Source of the DNA: Scylla paramamosain
Taxonomy: Eukaryota > Arthropoda > Malacostraca > Decapoda > Portunidae
Length of the DNA stretch: 64,000 bases
NCBI RefSeq assembly: GCF_035594125.1
Contig: NC_087178.1
Coordinates: forward strand, 9,661,001 to 9,725,000
Reading direction: 5' to 3'
The first letter of the stretch is position 1. The number at the start of each line of letters is the position of its first letter. The notes under the pieces were generated by a model that made no database searches, was not told the origin of the DNA, and saw nothing but the letters and a program-made list of their open reading frames with translations. Positions 38,101 through 51,058 of the stretch are shown in pieces. The position numbers were made by a program, and so were the translations under genes.

Positions 38101-38960
38101 CAGAACTACCTTACCAAATTGTGTATTTTGAGTGTTTTTCACATTCTTAGTTACGAAAATGCCAAATTACATGCGAAACTAGATTCATGTGGAAAAAAAA
38201 TGACATTACCAGAAAAGTGTCTTTTGAGTGTTTTTCAGCGAGATATGCAACAAAGCTCTAAAAAGGAGAAGGATCACATTATATGAGAATAAAACCCACT
38301 TTTACGAAGAAGTATTTTCAACCCCTTATATACCAAACCGCTAAAACGCATGGAAAACAAACTTTATGGAAAAACAGAATAGCATTACCAAAAACAAGTA
38401 TTTTGAGTGTTTTTGATCATGTTATCTATAAAAACGCTTAAGTATATGCAAAGAACATTATGTTTGGGAAAGAAAAGGACATTACGAGAAACGTGTATTA
38501 TGAGTGTTTTTTTTTTTTAATTCCTTAAGTACCAAAAAGCTAAAACCCACAAATAAAACTCTTTATTTAGAAAATAAAAAAATAAAAAAAAATTATTTAT
38601 TTATTTTTATTTTATATTTTTTTTTTCATCTTCATAGGTACCGAGATGCACAAATTCTGGGGAAATTCAGGGCAATTATGTGGTAAAAGAATATTATCAA
38701 AAAAGTTAATTTCAGCTCTTTTTTTTTTTTTCGGACTGTTATGTATCAAACCCTAAAGTGCATGGAAAGCCTACAATATGAGGAAATTAAACGACCTTAC
38801 CAGAAATCTGTGTTTTGAGTGTTTTTTAGCATGTTAGGCACCAAAACGATAAATAATAAGGAACTCACTCTATATGGGAATCCAAAAAAAAAAAACGCGA
38901 AAATTGATGCAAAGCACTCTATATTGGGAAACAAAAGGACATTGCAATAAAAGTAAATAA
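35170..38960. repeat. Direct segmental duplication, copy 1 (second copy at about 45,426-49,250)
   Basis: Both copies are in A orientation and share in order the variant phase mark TAACGAGGTGCC (35,676 and 45,839), the monomer 5-to-3 jump (36,025 and 46,262), the micro-inversion (36,650-37,109 and 46,883-47,330), the TTATTCCAAAATTC/GCCAAAATT unit (37,540 and 47,745) and the TTACGAAAATGCC/TTCC monomer (38,150 and 48,360). The offset is about 10.2 kb throughout. Confidence 0.83.
36650..37109 (-). repeat. Nested micro-inversion, copy 2
   Basis: A B piece lies inside an A block. The left edge is AGTGTTTTTGCCACGCTTTTAG and the right edge is GGGAGGCTTTGCATGTCTTT, where AGTATTTTTAAGCGTGTTACG follows in A orientation. 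It is the mirror partner of copy 1 in palindrome P4 and retains the monomer that copy 1 has lost. Confidence 0.86.
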
Positions 38961-41900
38961 TGAGTGTTTTATAGTTCAAAAGAACCACAATGCAAAAAAC
39001 GCAAAATCTCGTGTATATGGAGAAGTTTTGTAGATACTAAAATGCTAAAACTCATGTATAACACTCCTAATTGAGAAACAGAACAACCTTACTAAATTCG
39101 TGTATTTTGAGTGCTTTTAACATTCTTAGTTACCAAAACCCAAAATTGCATGTGAAAATAAATTTGTGGGAAAAAAAATGATTTACCAGAAAAGTGTCTT
39201 TTCAGTGTTTTTGAGCGTGATAGGCAATAAAGTACTTAATAGGAAGGCAATCACATTACTTGGGAATAAAACCAACTTTTACGAAGAAATTGCCTTTAAG
39301 TGTTTTTTAACTCCTTATATACCAAAACGCTAAAACGCATGTAAAACACCCTTTATGGAGAAACAGAATAACATTAACAAAAATATGTATTTTGAGTGTT
39401 TTTGATCATGTTACCTATAAAAACATGTAAAGAACCCTATGTTTCTATAAGAAAAGGACATTACGAAAATCGTGTATTATGAGTGTTTTTAAGTTTCTTA
39501 AGTACAAAAAAGCTAAAACTCATAAATAACACTTTATAGAGAAAAAAAAAATAGGTACCGAGATACCAAATTCTGGAAAAATTCAGGGAAATTTTGTAAA
39601 AAAAAAATCATTATAAAAAATAATTTTAGCTTTTTTCCGGAGTTACGAGTATGTACCAAACCCTGAAGTGCATGCAAAGCCACCTATATGGAGAAATTAC
39701 TCGACTTTACCAGAAACCTGTCTTTTGAGTGTGTTTTCAGCAAATTCAACAATATTACTGAAAACGTGTCTTTTCAGTCATTTACGTAGAAAAACGCTAA
39801 AACGGATGGAAATTAACCAATATGAAGAAATAGAATAACATTACCAAAAAGATATATTTTGATGTGTTTTTGAGCTTGTTACCTACAAAAAAATGCGAAA
39901 ATGGATGAAACGCACTCTATATTAGGAAAGAAAAGGACATTACGAGAAACGTGTATAATGAGTGTTTTATAGTTTCACAAGAACCACAAGGCAAAAAACT
40001 CAAAAGCTCGTGTACATAATGAAGTTTCTTACATACCAAAATGCTGAAACTCATGAATAACACTTTTAACTGAGAAACAGAACTACCTTACCGAATGTGT
40101 GTATTAGAGAAGTTTCTTACATACCAAAATGCTGAAACTCATGAATAACACTTTTAATTAAGAAACAGAACAACCTTACTAAATGCCTGTATTTTGAGTG
40201 TTTTTCACATTCTTAGTTACCAAAACCCCAAATTCCATGCGAAACTAGCTTTATATGGGAAAAAAATAATATTACCAGAAAATGTCTTTCTAGTGTTTTT
40301 GAGCGTGTTAGGCAATAAACCACTAAAAAGCAGGGCAATCACATTACATTTAAATAAAACCAACTTTTACCAAGAACTTGCCTTTAGGTGTTTTTGAGCT
40401 CATTACATACCAAAACGCTAAAACGCATGCAAAACACCTTTTATGGACAAACAGAATAACATTACCAAAAAACATGTATTTTGAGTGTTTTTGATCATGT
40501 TATCTACAAAAACGCTTAAATACATGCAAAGAACCTTATGTTTGGGAAACGAAAAGACATTACGAGAAATATGTATTATAAGAGTTTTTTAGTCCCTTAA
40601 GTACCAAATAGCTAAAACCCACAAATAACACCCTTTATTTAGAAAAACAAAATAAATAAAAAATAAAAATACGATTTATTTTTTTTTTTTTGTTATTCAT
40701 CTTCTTAGGTACCGAGATGCCAAAATTCTGGGAAAATTCCGGGCTATTATATGATAAAAGAAAATTATCAAAAAAGTTAATTTTAGCTTTTTTTTCGGAC
40801 TGTTATATACTAAACCCTAAAGTGCATGCAAAGCCTCCTATATGAGGAAATTACACGACCTTAAAAGAAATCTGTCTTTTGAGTGTTTTTCAGAATGTTA
40901 GGCATCAAAACGATAAATAAATAAGGAACTCACTCTATATGGGAATCCAAAACAAAATTGGGAAAGAAAGGGACATTGCGAGAAAAGCGTATAATGAATG
41001 TTTTATAGTTCAAAAGAACCACAAGGCAAAGAACGCAAAAAAAAGAAAAACTCGTGCTAAAACCTCTTTATATAGAGAGAAAAAAATAAATAAATAAATA
41101 AAAAAATAGGATTTTTTTTTTTTGTTATTCTTCTTCATAGGTACCGAGATGCTAAAATTCTGGCAAAATTCAGAGAAATTATGTGAAAAAGAACATTATC
41201 AAAAAAGTTAATTTCAGCTTTTTTTTTTCGGACTGTTATGTACCAAACCCTAAAGTGCATGCAAAGCTAACTATATGAGGAAATTAAACGACTTTACGAC
41301 ATACCTGTGTTGTGAGTGTTTTTCAGCATGTTAGTCACTAAAACGATAAATAATATGGAAGTCATTCTATGTGGGAATCCAAAACAAAATTACTGAAAAC
41401 GTGTCTTTTACGTGATTTACGTACAAAAACGCTAAAACGGATGCAAACCAACCAATATGAAGAAATAGAATAACATTTGAGTGTTTTTGAGCTCTTTACT
41501 TACAAAAAACGCGAAAATGGATGCAAAGCTCTCTATATTGGTTAACAAAAGGACATTACGAAAAATGTGTATAATGAGTGTTTTATAGATTCTGAAGAAC
41601 CACAAGGCAAAAAAAGCAAAAAACTCGTATATATGGAGAAGTTTTTTAGATACCAAAATGGTGAAACTCCTGAATAACACTCTTAATTGAGAAACAGAAC
41701 AACCTTACCAAATGCGTGTATTTTGAATGTTTTTCACATTCTTAGTTACCGAAATACCAAATTGCATGTGAAAGTAGCTTTATGTGGGAAAAAAATGACA
41801 TTACCAGAAAAGTGTCTTTTAAGTGTTTTTTTTTTTTTTAGCATGATAGGCAATAAAGCAATAAAAAGCAGGGCAATCACATTACATAGGAATAAAACAA

Positions 41901-43262
41901 ACTTTTAGCAAGAACTTGCCTTTAAGTGTTTTTGAGCTCCTTATATACCAAAACGCTAAAAAAAAAAGCATGCAAAACACCCTTTATGGAGAAACATCAT
42001 AACATTACCAAAAACATGTATTTTGAGTGTTTTTGATCATGTTACCTATAAAAGCAAAGAACCTTATCTTTGAGAAACGAAACAACATTTCGAGAAACGT
42101 GTATAATGAGTGTTTTTAAGTTCCTTAAGTACCAAAAAGCTAAAACCCACAAATAACACTCTTTATAGAGAAAAAAAAAAATAAATAAAAAAAATAGGAA
42201 TTTTTTTTTGTTAGTCATCTTCATAGGTACCGAGATGCCAAAATTCTGGAAAAATTCAGGGAAATTATGTGAAAAAAGAACATTATGAAAAAAAGTTAAT
42301 TTTATCTTTTTTTTCGGACTGTTATGTACCAAACCCTAAAGTGCATCCAAAGCCTCCTCTATTGGGAAATTAAACTATTTTACCAGAAACCTGTCTTTTG
42401 AGTGTTTTTTAGTATGTTAGGCACCAAAACGATAAATAATATGGAAGTCACTCAAAATGGGAATCCATCACAAAATTACTGAAAAAAAGTGTCTTTTAAG
42501 TGTTTTACGTAGAAAAACGCTAAACAGGATGCAAACCAATGAATATGAAGAAATATAATATTATTACCAAAAAGGTATATTTTTAATGTTTTTGAGCTTC
42601 TTACCTTCAAAAAATGCGAAAATTGATGGAAAGCACTCTATATTGGGATAAAAAAGGACATTACGAGATATGTGTATAATGAGTGTTTTATAGTTTTACA
42701 AGAACCACAAGGCAAAAAACGCAAAAACTCGTGTATATAAAGAATTTTCTTAGATACCAAAATGCTGAAACTCAGGAATAACACTCTTAATTAAGAATAC
42801 AGAACAACTTTACCAAATGCGTGTATTTTGAGTGCTTTTCACATTCTTAGTTACCAAAACTTCAAATTGCATGCGAAACTAGCTTTATGTGGGAAAAAAA
42901 TGACATTACCAAAAAGTTATTGAGCGTGATAGTCAATAAAGCAGTGAAAAGCACGGGAATCACATTACATGGGAATAAAACGAACTTTTACCAAGAACTT
43001 GCCTCTAAGTGTTTTTGAGCTCCTTACATACCAAAACGCCAAAACGCATGCAAAACACCCTTTATGGAGAAACAGAATAATATTACCAAAAAGCATGTAT
43101 TTTGAGTGTTTCTCATCATGTTACCTATAAAAAAAAGCTAAAATACATGGAAAGAACCCTATGTTTGGAAAATGAAAGGACGTTACGAGAAACGTGTATT
43201 ATGAGTTTTTTTAAGTTTGTTAAGTATGAGAAAGCTAAAACCCACAAATAACACTCTTTATA
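37110..43262 (+). repeat. Satellite block 12, orientation A, HOR array
   Basis: HOR copies with phase marks at about 37,528, 38,637, 39,553, 40,708, 41,138 and 42,226. Two intervals are shortened. At about 38,887 the AATCCAAAAAAAAAAAACGCG join removes one to two monomers. At about 41,045 AACTCGTGCTAAAACC removes several, giving a 430-bp interval. Units at 42,226-42,900 have the AATCCATCACAAAATTACTG variant, also seen at 2,745 and 31,530 and inverted at 8,355 and 20,950. The block ends at 43,262 in CTCTTTATAGAG, itself a short palindrome, where orientation flips. No gene is seen. Confidence 0.95.
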
Positions 43263-45425
43263 GAGTGTTTTCGTACCTAACAATGTGAAAAACACTCAAA
43301 AAGCACATTTTTGGTAATCTTGTTCTTTTATATATATAGACTGTTCTTCAATGCGTCAAATAAATCTTGGTACCTAAGAAATAAAAAAAAAAAACACTTA
43401 TTATATAAGTTTCTTCTAATGTCTTTTCGTTTCCTCATGCAAAGTATTTTGCATGCATTTATGTTTCTTTTTATGTGTAAAAAAAAGAAAATTGTTTATG
43501 GTAATAAAGGGTGTTTTGCATACAGCTCAGCGTTATGGTACGTAAGTAGCTGAAAATACCCAAAAGATAAATTTTTGGTTGACTTGTTCTTTCATATAGG
43601 CAGCTTTCCATGCTTTTTATAACTTTGGTACCTAACAACAATAATCGACACTCGAAAGACATGTTTCTGGAAATATCGTTTCATCTCCTCAAAGATGGTG
43701 CTCTGGAGTCATTTTGACCTTTTGGTACATAAAATTGTGAAAAACACAAAATAAACGTGTTTGGTAATGTTCTGTTTCTCCATATACAGTGGTACTAAAT
43801 AGTTTTCTTATTTGGTACCTAAGACGCTCAAAAACACTAATGGCATCTTTCTCGTAATGTCCTTTATTTTATCCATATTTGGTGATTTCCATGCATTTTG
43901 GCGTTTTTATTACGTAACAATGTGAAAAAAAACTCAAAATATACGTTTTCGGTAATGTTCTGCTTCTTCATATATAATGTTATACATGCATTTGTGCATT
44001 TTGCTACCTAAGAATCTCAAAAACACTGATAAATGAAGTGTCTTCATTTCTTTTCGTATCGCCATTTAAGATATTTTGCATGCATTTTTGCTTTTTTTTT
44101 ATACGTAAGATAAAAAAAAAAACTCAAAATGCACATTTCTGGTAATGTTATTCTGTTTCTCCATAAAATGTGCTTTGCATGCATTTTAGCGTTTTGGTAC
44201 GTAAGTACCAAAAGACATGCTTTTGGTAATGTTTTGCTTTTCCAGATAGGGAGCTTTCGTTGGTTTTTAGCGTTTTGGTATCTAATATTGTTGTGTTTCT
44301 CTAAAGAGAGTATTATTTATGCATTTTCGCGTTTTGGTACCTGAGAAGCTCAAAAACGCTCTTTATATAAGTTTCTCATAGTGTCGTTGGTTACTTTTTT
44401 TTTTTGCGTAACAAGCTCAAAACACTGAAAATACACGCTTTTTTGGTAAGTTTATTCAGTTTTTCCAAGGCGTTTTGGATGCGTTTAAGTGTTTTTCTAT
44501 GTAAGTCGCTCATAAGCACTGAAATTAAAGTTTTTGTAATCTTTTGTTTTCTCTTATATGGTGCTTTCCTTGGTTTTTAGCTTCTTGGCACCTAACATGC
44601 TCATAAACAGTGAAAGGACATGTTTCTGGAAATGTTTCCTTTCCCCATATAGTATGCTTTGCATGCATTTTCGCGTTGCGGTACCTAATAACGTGAAAAA
44701 AGCCTTAAAACACAAGGGTTGGTTAATCTTGCTCCGTTTCTCCATATAGAGTATTATTCATACGTTTTAGTGTTCTGGTACCTATGAAGCTCAATACCAC
44801 TCAAAATATACGTTTCTTTTAATGTTTTCTTTTCCCCTTTTAGGGTTATTTGCATGTATTTTATCGTTTTTGTACGTAACAGGCGCAAAATCTCTCAAAA
44901 TGCATGTTTTTGGTAAAGCTGTTGAGTTTCTCTATAAAGAGTGTTTTGCAACCGTTTTAGCGGTTTGGTATGTAAGTACCTCAAAACACTTAATGTTTTC
45001 CCATTTACGACACTTTCCATGCTTTTTAAGAGCTTTTTGTGCCTAACACACTCATAAAATCTCAAAAGACATGTTTCTGGAAATGTCGTTTATTTTCCCC
45101 ATATCGGGTGCTTTGCATGCATTTTGGCGTTTTGATACCTAACAAAGTTAAATACACTTAAATAGCACGTTTTCTAAATACAGAAGGCAAATCGTGCGTT
45201 TTATCGTTTCGGTACCTAATAAGCTAAAAAAAAAATTCATAATACTGGTTTCTTTTTATGTCTTTTCGTTTTCTTATATAGGGTACTTTATATGCATTTT
45301 GACGCTTTTATACATAACAAGCTGAAAAATCGCCCAAAATGCTCGTTTTTGTTAATGTTTTTATATTTCTGCAGGAAAGGTGTTATGCATATTTTATCAT
45401 TTTGGCACATTATAAATTTAAAAAC
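43263..45425 (-). repeat. Satellite block 13, orientation B, diverged monomers without HOR order
   Basis: About 22 monomers of roughly 97 bp in the minus sense, strongly diverged from each other. None has the GGTACCGAGATGCC phase mark or the 1.1-kb order. The boxes GCATGCATTTT, GCGTTTTGGTACCTAA and CTCAAAAACACT are still recognisable in many. Both edges are sharp: HOR in A orientation ends at 43,262 and resumes in A at about 45,428. It is the counterpart in style of the block at 23,940-26,302. No gene is seen. Confidence 0.9.
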
Positions 45426-46882
45426 TTCCAAAGCGTGTTAGGCAATAAAGCACTAAAAAGTAGGGCAATCACATTACATTGGAATAAAATCAATTTTTAA
45501 CAACAACTTGCCTTTAAGTGTATTTGAGCTCCTTATATACCAAAACACTAAAATACATAGAAAATGCACTTTATGGTGAAACAGAATAACATTACCAAAA
45601 ACATATATTTTGAGTGTTTTTGATCATGTTACCAATAAAAACGCTTAAATACATGCAAAGAACCCTATTTTTGGGAAACGAAAAGACATTACGAGAAACG
45701 TGTATTATGAGTGTTTTTAAGTTCATTAAGTACGAAAAAGCTAAAGGCCACAAATTACACTCTTTATTGAGAAAAAGAAAATAAAAAAATAAATAAAAAA
45801 ATACGATATTTTTTTTTTCATTCTTATTTATCTTCACAGGTAACGAGGTGCCAAAATTCGGGCAAAGTTCAGGAAATTATATGAAATAAGAATATTATCA
45901 AAAAAGTTAAATTTAGCTTTTTTTTCGGACTGCTATGTACCAAACCCCTAAATTGCATGCAAAGACACCTATATGGGGAAATTAAACGTCTTTGCCAGAA
46001 AACTGTCTTATGAGTGTTTTTCAGCATATTAGGAACCAACACGATAAAACCCAAGGAAGTCAATCTATATGGGAATCCAAAACAAAATTACTGAAAACGT
46101 GTCTTTTCGGTGTTTTACGTAGAAAACGCTAAAACGGATGCAGACCAACCAAAATGAAGAAATAGAATAACATTACCAAAAAGGTATATTTTGAGTGTTT
46201 TTAAATTGCTACCTACAAAAAACGCGAAAATGGATGGAAAGCACTCTATATTGGGAAGCAAAAGGCACCAAAACGCATGTCAGGCACAGAAACGATAAAT
46301 AATATGAAAGTCACTCTATATGGAAATCCAAAACAAAATTACTGGAAACGTGTCTTTTAAAAGATTTACGTAGAAAAACGTTAAAACGGATGCAAACCAA
46401 CCAATATGAAGAAATAGAATAACATTACCAAAAAAGTATATTTTGCTTGTTTTTTATCTTGTTACATAAAAAAAAAACGCGAAAATGGATGCAAAGCACT
46501 CTATATAAGGAAAAAAAGGACATAACGAGAAACGTGTATAATGAGTGTTTTATAGTTTCACCAGAATCACAAGGCAAAAAACGCAAAAACTTGACTTTAT
46601 GGAGAAGTTTCTAGGATACCAAAATACTGAAACTCTTAATCAAGAAACAGAACAACCAGAACAAAATGCGTGTATTTTGAGTGCTTTTTTTACATTCTTA
46701 GTTACCAAAACCCTAAATTGCAAGCGAAACTAGTTTTATGTGGGAAAAAAAATGACATTACCAGAAAAGTGTCTTTGAGTGTTTTTGAGCGTGTTAGGCA
46801 ATAAAGCACTAAAAAGCATGGCAATCACATTACATAGGAATAAAACCAACTTTTACGAAAAACTTGCCTTTGAGTGTTTTTG
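45426..46882 (+). repeat. Satellite block 14, orientation A, HOR
   Basis: It begins in mid-HOR (GCGTGTTAGGCAATAAAGC) with a phase mark at about 45,839 of the variant form TAACGAGGTGCC. The monomer 5-to-3 jump lies at about 46,262 (AAAAGGCACCAAAACGCATG). The block is a direct duplicate of about 35,170-36,649 and the mirror of about 51,626-53,080. No gene is seen. Confidence 0.93.
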
Positions 46883-47330
46883 ACACGCATTTAGTAAGGT
46901 TACTCTGGTTCTCAATTAAGAGTGTTATTCATGAGTTTCAGCATATACACGAGTTTTTGCGTTTTTTGCCTTGTGGTTTTTTGAACTATAAAACATTCAT
47001 TACACACTTTTCTCGCAATGTCCCTTTGTTTCCCTATATACAGTGCTTTATATCCATTTTCGCGTTTTTTTGTAGGTAACAAGCTCAAAAACACTCAAAA
47101 TATACTTTTTTGGTAATGTTTCTACTTCTTGATATTGGTTGGTTTGTATCAGTTTTAGCTTTTTTCTACGTAAAACACTGAGAAGACACGTTTTCAGTAA
47201 TTTTGTTTTGGATTTCTACATAGAGTGAGTTCCTTATTATTTATCGTTTTGGTGCCTAACATGATGAAAACATTCAAAAGACAGATTTCTGGTAAGGTCT
47301 TTAATTTCCTCATATGGGAGGCTTTGCATG
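46883..47330 (-). repeat. Nested micro-inversion, copy 3
   Basis: The same edges as copy 2: TGAGTGTTTTTGACACGCAT on the left and GGGAGGCTTTGCATGTCTTT on the right. The inside holds the ACGAGTTTTTGCG, CATTTTCGCG and TTTACG monomers in B sense. It is collinear with copy 2 at an offset of about 10.2 kb. Confidence 0.86.
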
Positions 47331-50300
47331 TCTTTCCAGTGTTTTTGAGCGTGTTACGCAATAAAGCACAAAAGCCAGAACAATCACATTACATGGGAAT
47401 AAAACCAAATTTTACCAAGAACTTGCCTTTAAGTGTTTTTGAAGTCCTTACATACGAAACCGCTAAAACGCATGCAAAATACATTCTATGGAGAAACAGA
47501 ATAACATTACCAAATATATGTATTTTGAGTGTTTTTGATCATGTTATCTATAAAAGAGCTTAAATACATGCAAAGAACCTTATGTTTGGGAAACAAAAGG
47601 ACATTACGATAAACGTGTATTATGAGTGTTTTTTTTAAGTTCCTTTAGTACCAAAAAACTAAAACCCTCAAATAACACTTTTTAGAAAAAACAAAATAAT
47701 AAATAAAAAGAATCGGATTTTTTTTTTTTATCTTCATAGGTACCAAATTGCTAAAATTCTGCCAAAATTATGGGAATTTATGTGGAAAAAAAAACATTAT
47801 CATGAAAGTTGATTATAGCTTTTTTTTTCTGATTGTTATGTACCAAAACCTAAAATGCATGCAAAGCCACCTATATAAGGAAGTTAAACGACTTTACCAG
47901 AAACCTGTCTTTTCAGTGTTTTTCAGCATGTTAGGCACCAATACGATAAATAATATGAAAATCAGTCAATATGTGAATCCAAAACAAAATTACTGAAAAC
48001 GTGTCTTTTCAGTGTTTTACGTAGAAAAACGCTAAATCGGATGCAATCCATCCTATATGAAGAAATAGAATAACATTACCAAAAAGATATATTTTGAGAA
48101 TTTTTGAGCTTGTTACTTACAAAAAATGCAAAAATGGATGTAAAGCACTCTATATTAGGAAACAAAAGGACATTACGAGAAAGGTGTATAATGAGTGTTT
48201 TATAATTTTAAAAGAACCACAAGGCAATAAACGCAAAAATTCGTCTATATAGAGAAATTTTTACATACCAAAATGATGAAATGCACGAATAACACTTTTA
48301 ATCGATAAACAGAACTACCTTACCAAATTGTGTATTTTGAGTGTTTTTCACATTCTTTGTTACGAAAATTCCAAATTACATGCGAAATTAGCTTTATGTG
48401 GGAAAAAAAATGACATTACCAGAAAAGTGTTTTTTGAGTGTTTTTGAGCGTGATATGCAACAATGCACTAAAAAGCAGAACAATTACATTACATGGGAAT
48501 AAAACCAACTTTTACGAAGAATTTGCCTTTAAGTGTTTTTTAACCCCTTATATACAAAACTGCTAAAACGCATGCAAAACAAACTTTATGGAGAAACAGA
48601 ATAACATTACCAAAAACATGTATTTTGAGTGTTTTTGATCATGTTATCTATAAAAACGCTTAAGTACATGCAAAGAACATTATGTTTGGGAAATAAAAGG
48701 ATATTACGAGAAACATGTATTATAACGTGTTTTTATAAGTTCCTTAAGTATCAAAAAGCTAAAACCCACTAATAACACTCTTTATTTAGAAAATAAAAAA
48801 TAAAAAAATAAAATAATTAGGATTTTTTTTTTTTTGTTATTCATCTTCATAGGTACCAAGATGCCAAAATTCTGGGAAAATTCAGGGCAATTATGTGATA
48901 AATGAATATTATCAAAAAAGTTAATTTCAGCTTTTTTTTCGGACTTTTATTTACGAAACCCTAAAGTGCATGCAAAGCCTCCAATGTGAGGAAATTAAAC
49001 GACCTTACCAGAACTCTGTGTTTTGTGTGTTTTTTTTTAGCATGTTAGGCACCAAAACGATAAATAATAAGGAACTTACTCTATATGGAAATCCAAAAAA
49101 AAGTTACTGAAAACGTGTCTTCTTATTGTTTTACGTAGAAAAACGTTAAAACGGATGCAAACCAACCAATATCAAGAAATAGAAAAACGTTACCAAAAAT
49201 GTATATTTTGAGTGTTTTTCAGCTCTTTACCTACAAAAACGCGAAAATTGATGCAAAGCACTCTATATTGGGAAAAAAAAGGACTTTGCAAGAAAAGTGT
49301 ATAATGAGTGTTTTATAGTTCAAAAGAACCACAAAGCAAACAACGCAAAAACTCGTGTATATGAAGAGATTTCCTACACACCAAAATGCTGAAACCCATG
49401 AATAATACTCTAAATTGAGAAACAGAACAACCTTACTAAATGCGTGCATTTTGAGTGCTTTTCACATTCTTAGTTACCAAAAACCCCAAATTACATGCGA
49501 AAATAGCTTTGTGGAAAAAAAAAAGATTTTACTAGAAAAGCGTCTTTTGAGTGTTTTTCAGCGTGATTGGTAATAAAGCACTCAAAAGCAGGGCAATCAC
49601 ATTATATTGGAATAAAACCATTTTTTACCAATAACTTGTCTTTAAGTGTTTTTGAGCTCCTTATATATAAAACTGCTAAAATGCATGCAAAAAACTTTTT
49701 ATGGAGAAACAGAATAACATTACCAAAACCTTGTATATATGGATAAGTTTCTTAGATACCAAAATGCTGAAACTCATGAATAACACTCTTAATTGAGAAA
49801 CAGAACAACCTTACAAAATGCGTGTATTTTGAGAGCTTTTCACATTCTTAGTTACCAAAACCCCAAATTGCATGCGAAACCAGATTTATGTGGGAAAAAA
49901 TGACATTATCAGAAAAGTGTCTTTTGAGTGTTTTTGAGCGTGATAGGATATAAAGCACTAAAAATCAGGGGAATCACATTAAATTCGAATAAAACCAATT
50001 TTTACCAAGAACTTGCCTTTAATTGTTTTTCAGCTCCTTATATACCAAAACAATAAAACGCCTGTAAAACACACTTTATGGAGAAACAGTATAACATTAC
50101 AAAAAACATGTAATTTGAGTGTTTTTGATCATGTTATCTATAAAAGCAACGCTTAAATACATAAAAAGAACATTATGTTTGGGAAACGAAAGGACATTAC
50201 GAGAAACGTGTATTATGAGTGTTTTTAAGTTTCTTAAGTACCAAAAAGCTAAAACCCACAAATAACACTCTTTATTTAGAAAAAAATAAATAAAAAAATA

Positions 50301-50419
50301 AAAATATAAAAAGATAGAATTTTTTTTTTTGTCATTCATCTTCATAGGTACCGAGATGACAAAATTCTGGGAAAATTCAGGGCAATTATATGATAAAAGA
50401 ATATTATCAAAAAAAGTTG
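47331..50419 (+). repeat. Satellite block 16, orientation A, HOR array up to the gap
   Basis: HOR copies with phase marks at about 47,738, 48,850 and 50,347. The part up to about 49,250 duplicates 37,110 to about 38,960. At about 49,730 a join (CATTACCAAAACCTTGTATATATGG) skips from one monomer to another and gives the long 1.5-kb interval. The sequence stops at the N gap within the monomer AATATTATCAAAAAAAGTTG. No gene is seen. Confidence 0.93.
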
Positions 50420-50519
50420 NNNNNNNNNNNNNNNNNNNNNNNNNNNNNNNNNNNNNNNNNNNNNNNNNNNNNNNNNNNNNNNNNNNNNNNNNNNNNNNNN
50501 NNNNNNNNNNNNNNNNNNN
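50420..50519. other. Assembly gap, 100 N
   Basis: Exactly 100 N, the conventional size for a gap of unknown length. The left flank is in A orientation and the right flank in B, so an orientation switch is hidden in or created by the gap. The sequence on both sides is the same monomer region of the HOR (TTATCAAAAAAAGTT on the left; the CATAGTCGAAGAAA/GCTAAAATTA region on the right). Confidence 0.99.
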
Positions 50520-51058
50520 GGTTTTGCATGCAGTATAGGGTTTGCTACATAGTCGAAGAAAAAAAAGCTAAAATTATATTTTTTGATAATGTTCTTATTT
50601 AACAAGATTTCATGAATTTTGCCCGAATTTTGTCATCTCGGTACCTATGGAGATGAATAAGAAAGAAAAAAAATATCTTATTTATTTATATATTTTATTT
50701 TTCTCAATAGAGAATTATTTGTGGCTTTTAGCTTTTTGGTTCTTAATGAATTTAAAAACACTCATAATACACGTTTCTCGTAATGTCCTTTCGTTTTCCA
50801 TAAATAGGGTTTTTAGCATGTATTTAAGCGATTTATTGGTAAAATGATCAAAAACACTCAAAATACATGTTTTTGGTAATGTTATTCTGTTTTTCCATAA
50901 AGTGTGTTTTGCAAGCGTTTTAGTGTTTTGGTATATAACGAGCTCAAAAACATTTAAAGGCAAGTTTTTGGTAAAATTTGGTTTTATTCCCATGTAATGT
51001 GATTGCCCTGGCTTTTAATGGTTTATTCCGTAACATATCCAAAAACACTGAAAAGATA
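50520..51058 (-). repeat. Satellite block 17, orientation B
   Basis: About half an HOR in the minus sense with a phase mark at about 50,640. It mirrors about 47,340-47,850 across the gap and resembles 16,700-17,100. It ends at AAAAACACTGAAAAGATATG, the left edge of the fourth micro-inversion. No gene is seen. Confidence 0.9.

Larger units (their letters stand above)
12437..39730. repeat. Palindrome P4: macro-palindrome, arms about 11 kb, about 6-kb spacer
   Basis: The B arm (about 12,437-23,615) is mirrored by the A arm (about 29,570-39,730). Paired coordinates add up to about 53,200 near the centre and about 52,160 at the outer end. The drift is explained by large indels, such as the deletion at 31,000. 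Matching landmarks in mirror order: the GTAACTTAAAAACAC unit (23,540 with 29,650), the GAGAATCC variant (18,745 with 33,725), the monomer 5-to-3 jump (16,370 with 36,025), the micro-inversion (15,446-15,747 with 36,650-37,109) and the CCGG unit (12,510 with 39,640). The spacer holds the diverged monomers and the retrotransposon. Confidence 0.82.

Noticed and set aside
43263..45425. The diverged B block as a different satellite family
   Set aside because: Period and boxes (GCATGCATTTT, GGTACCTAA, CTCAAAAACAC) match the main monomer, so it is the same family, only diverged.
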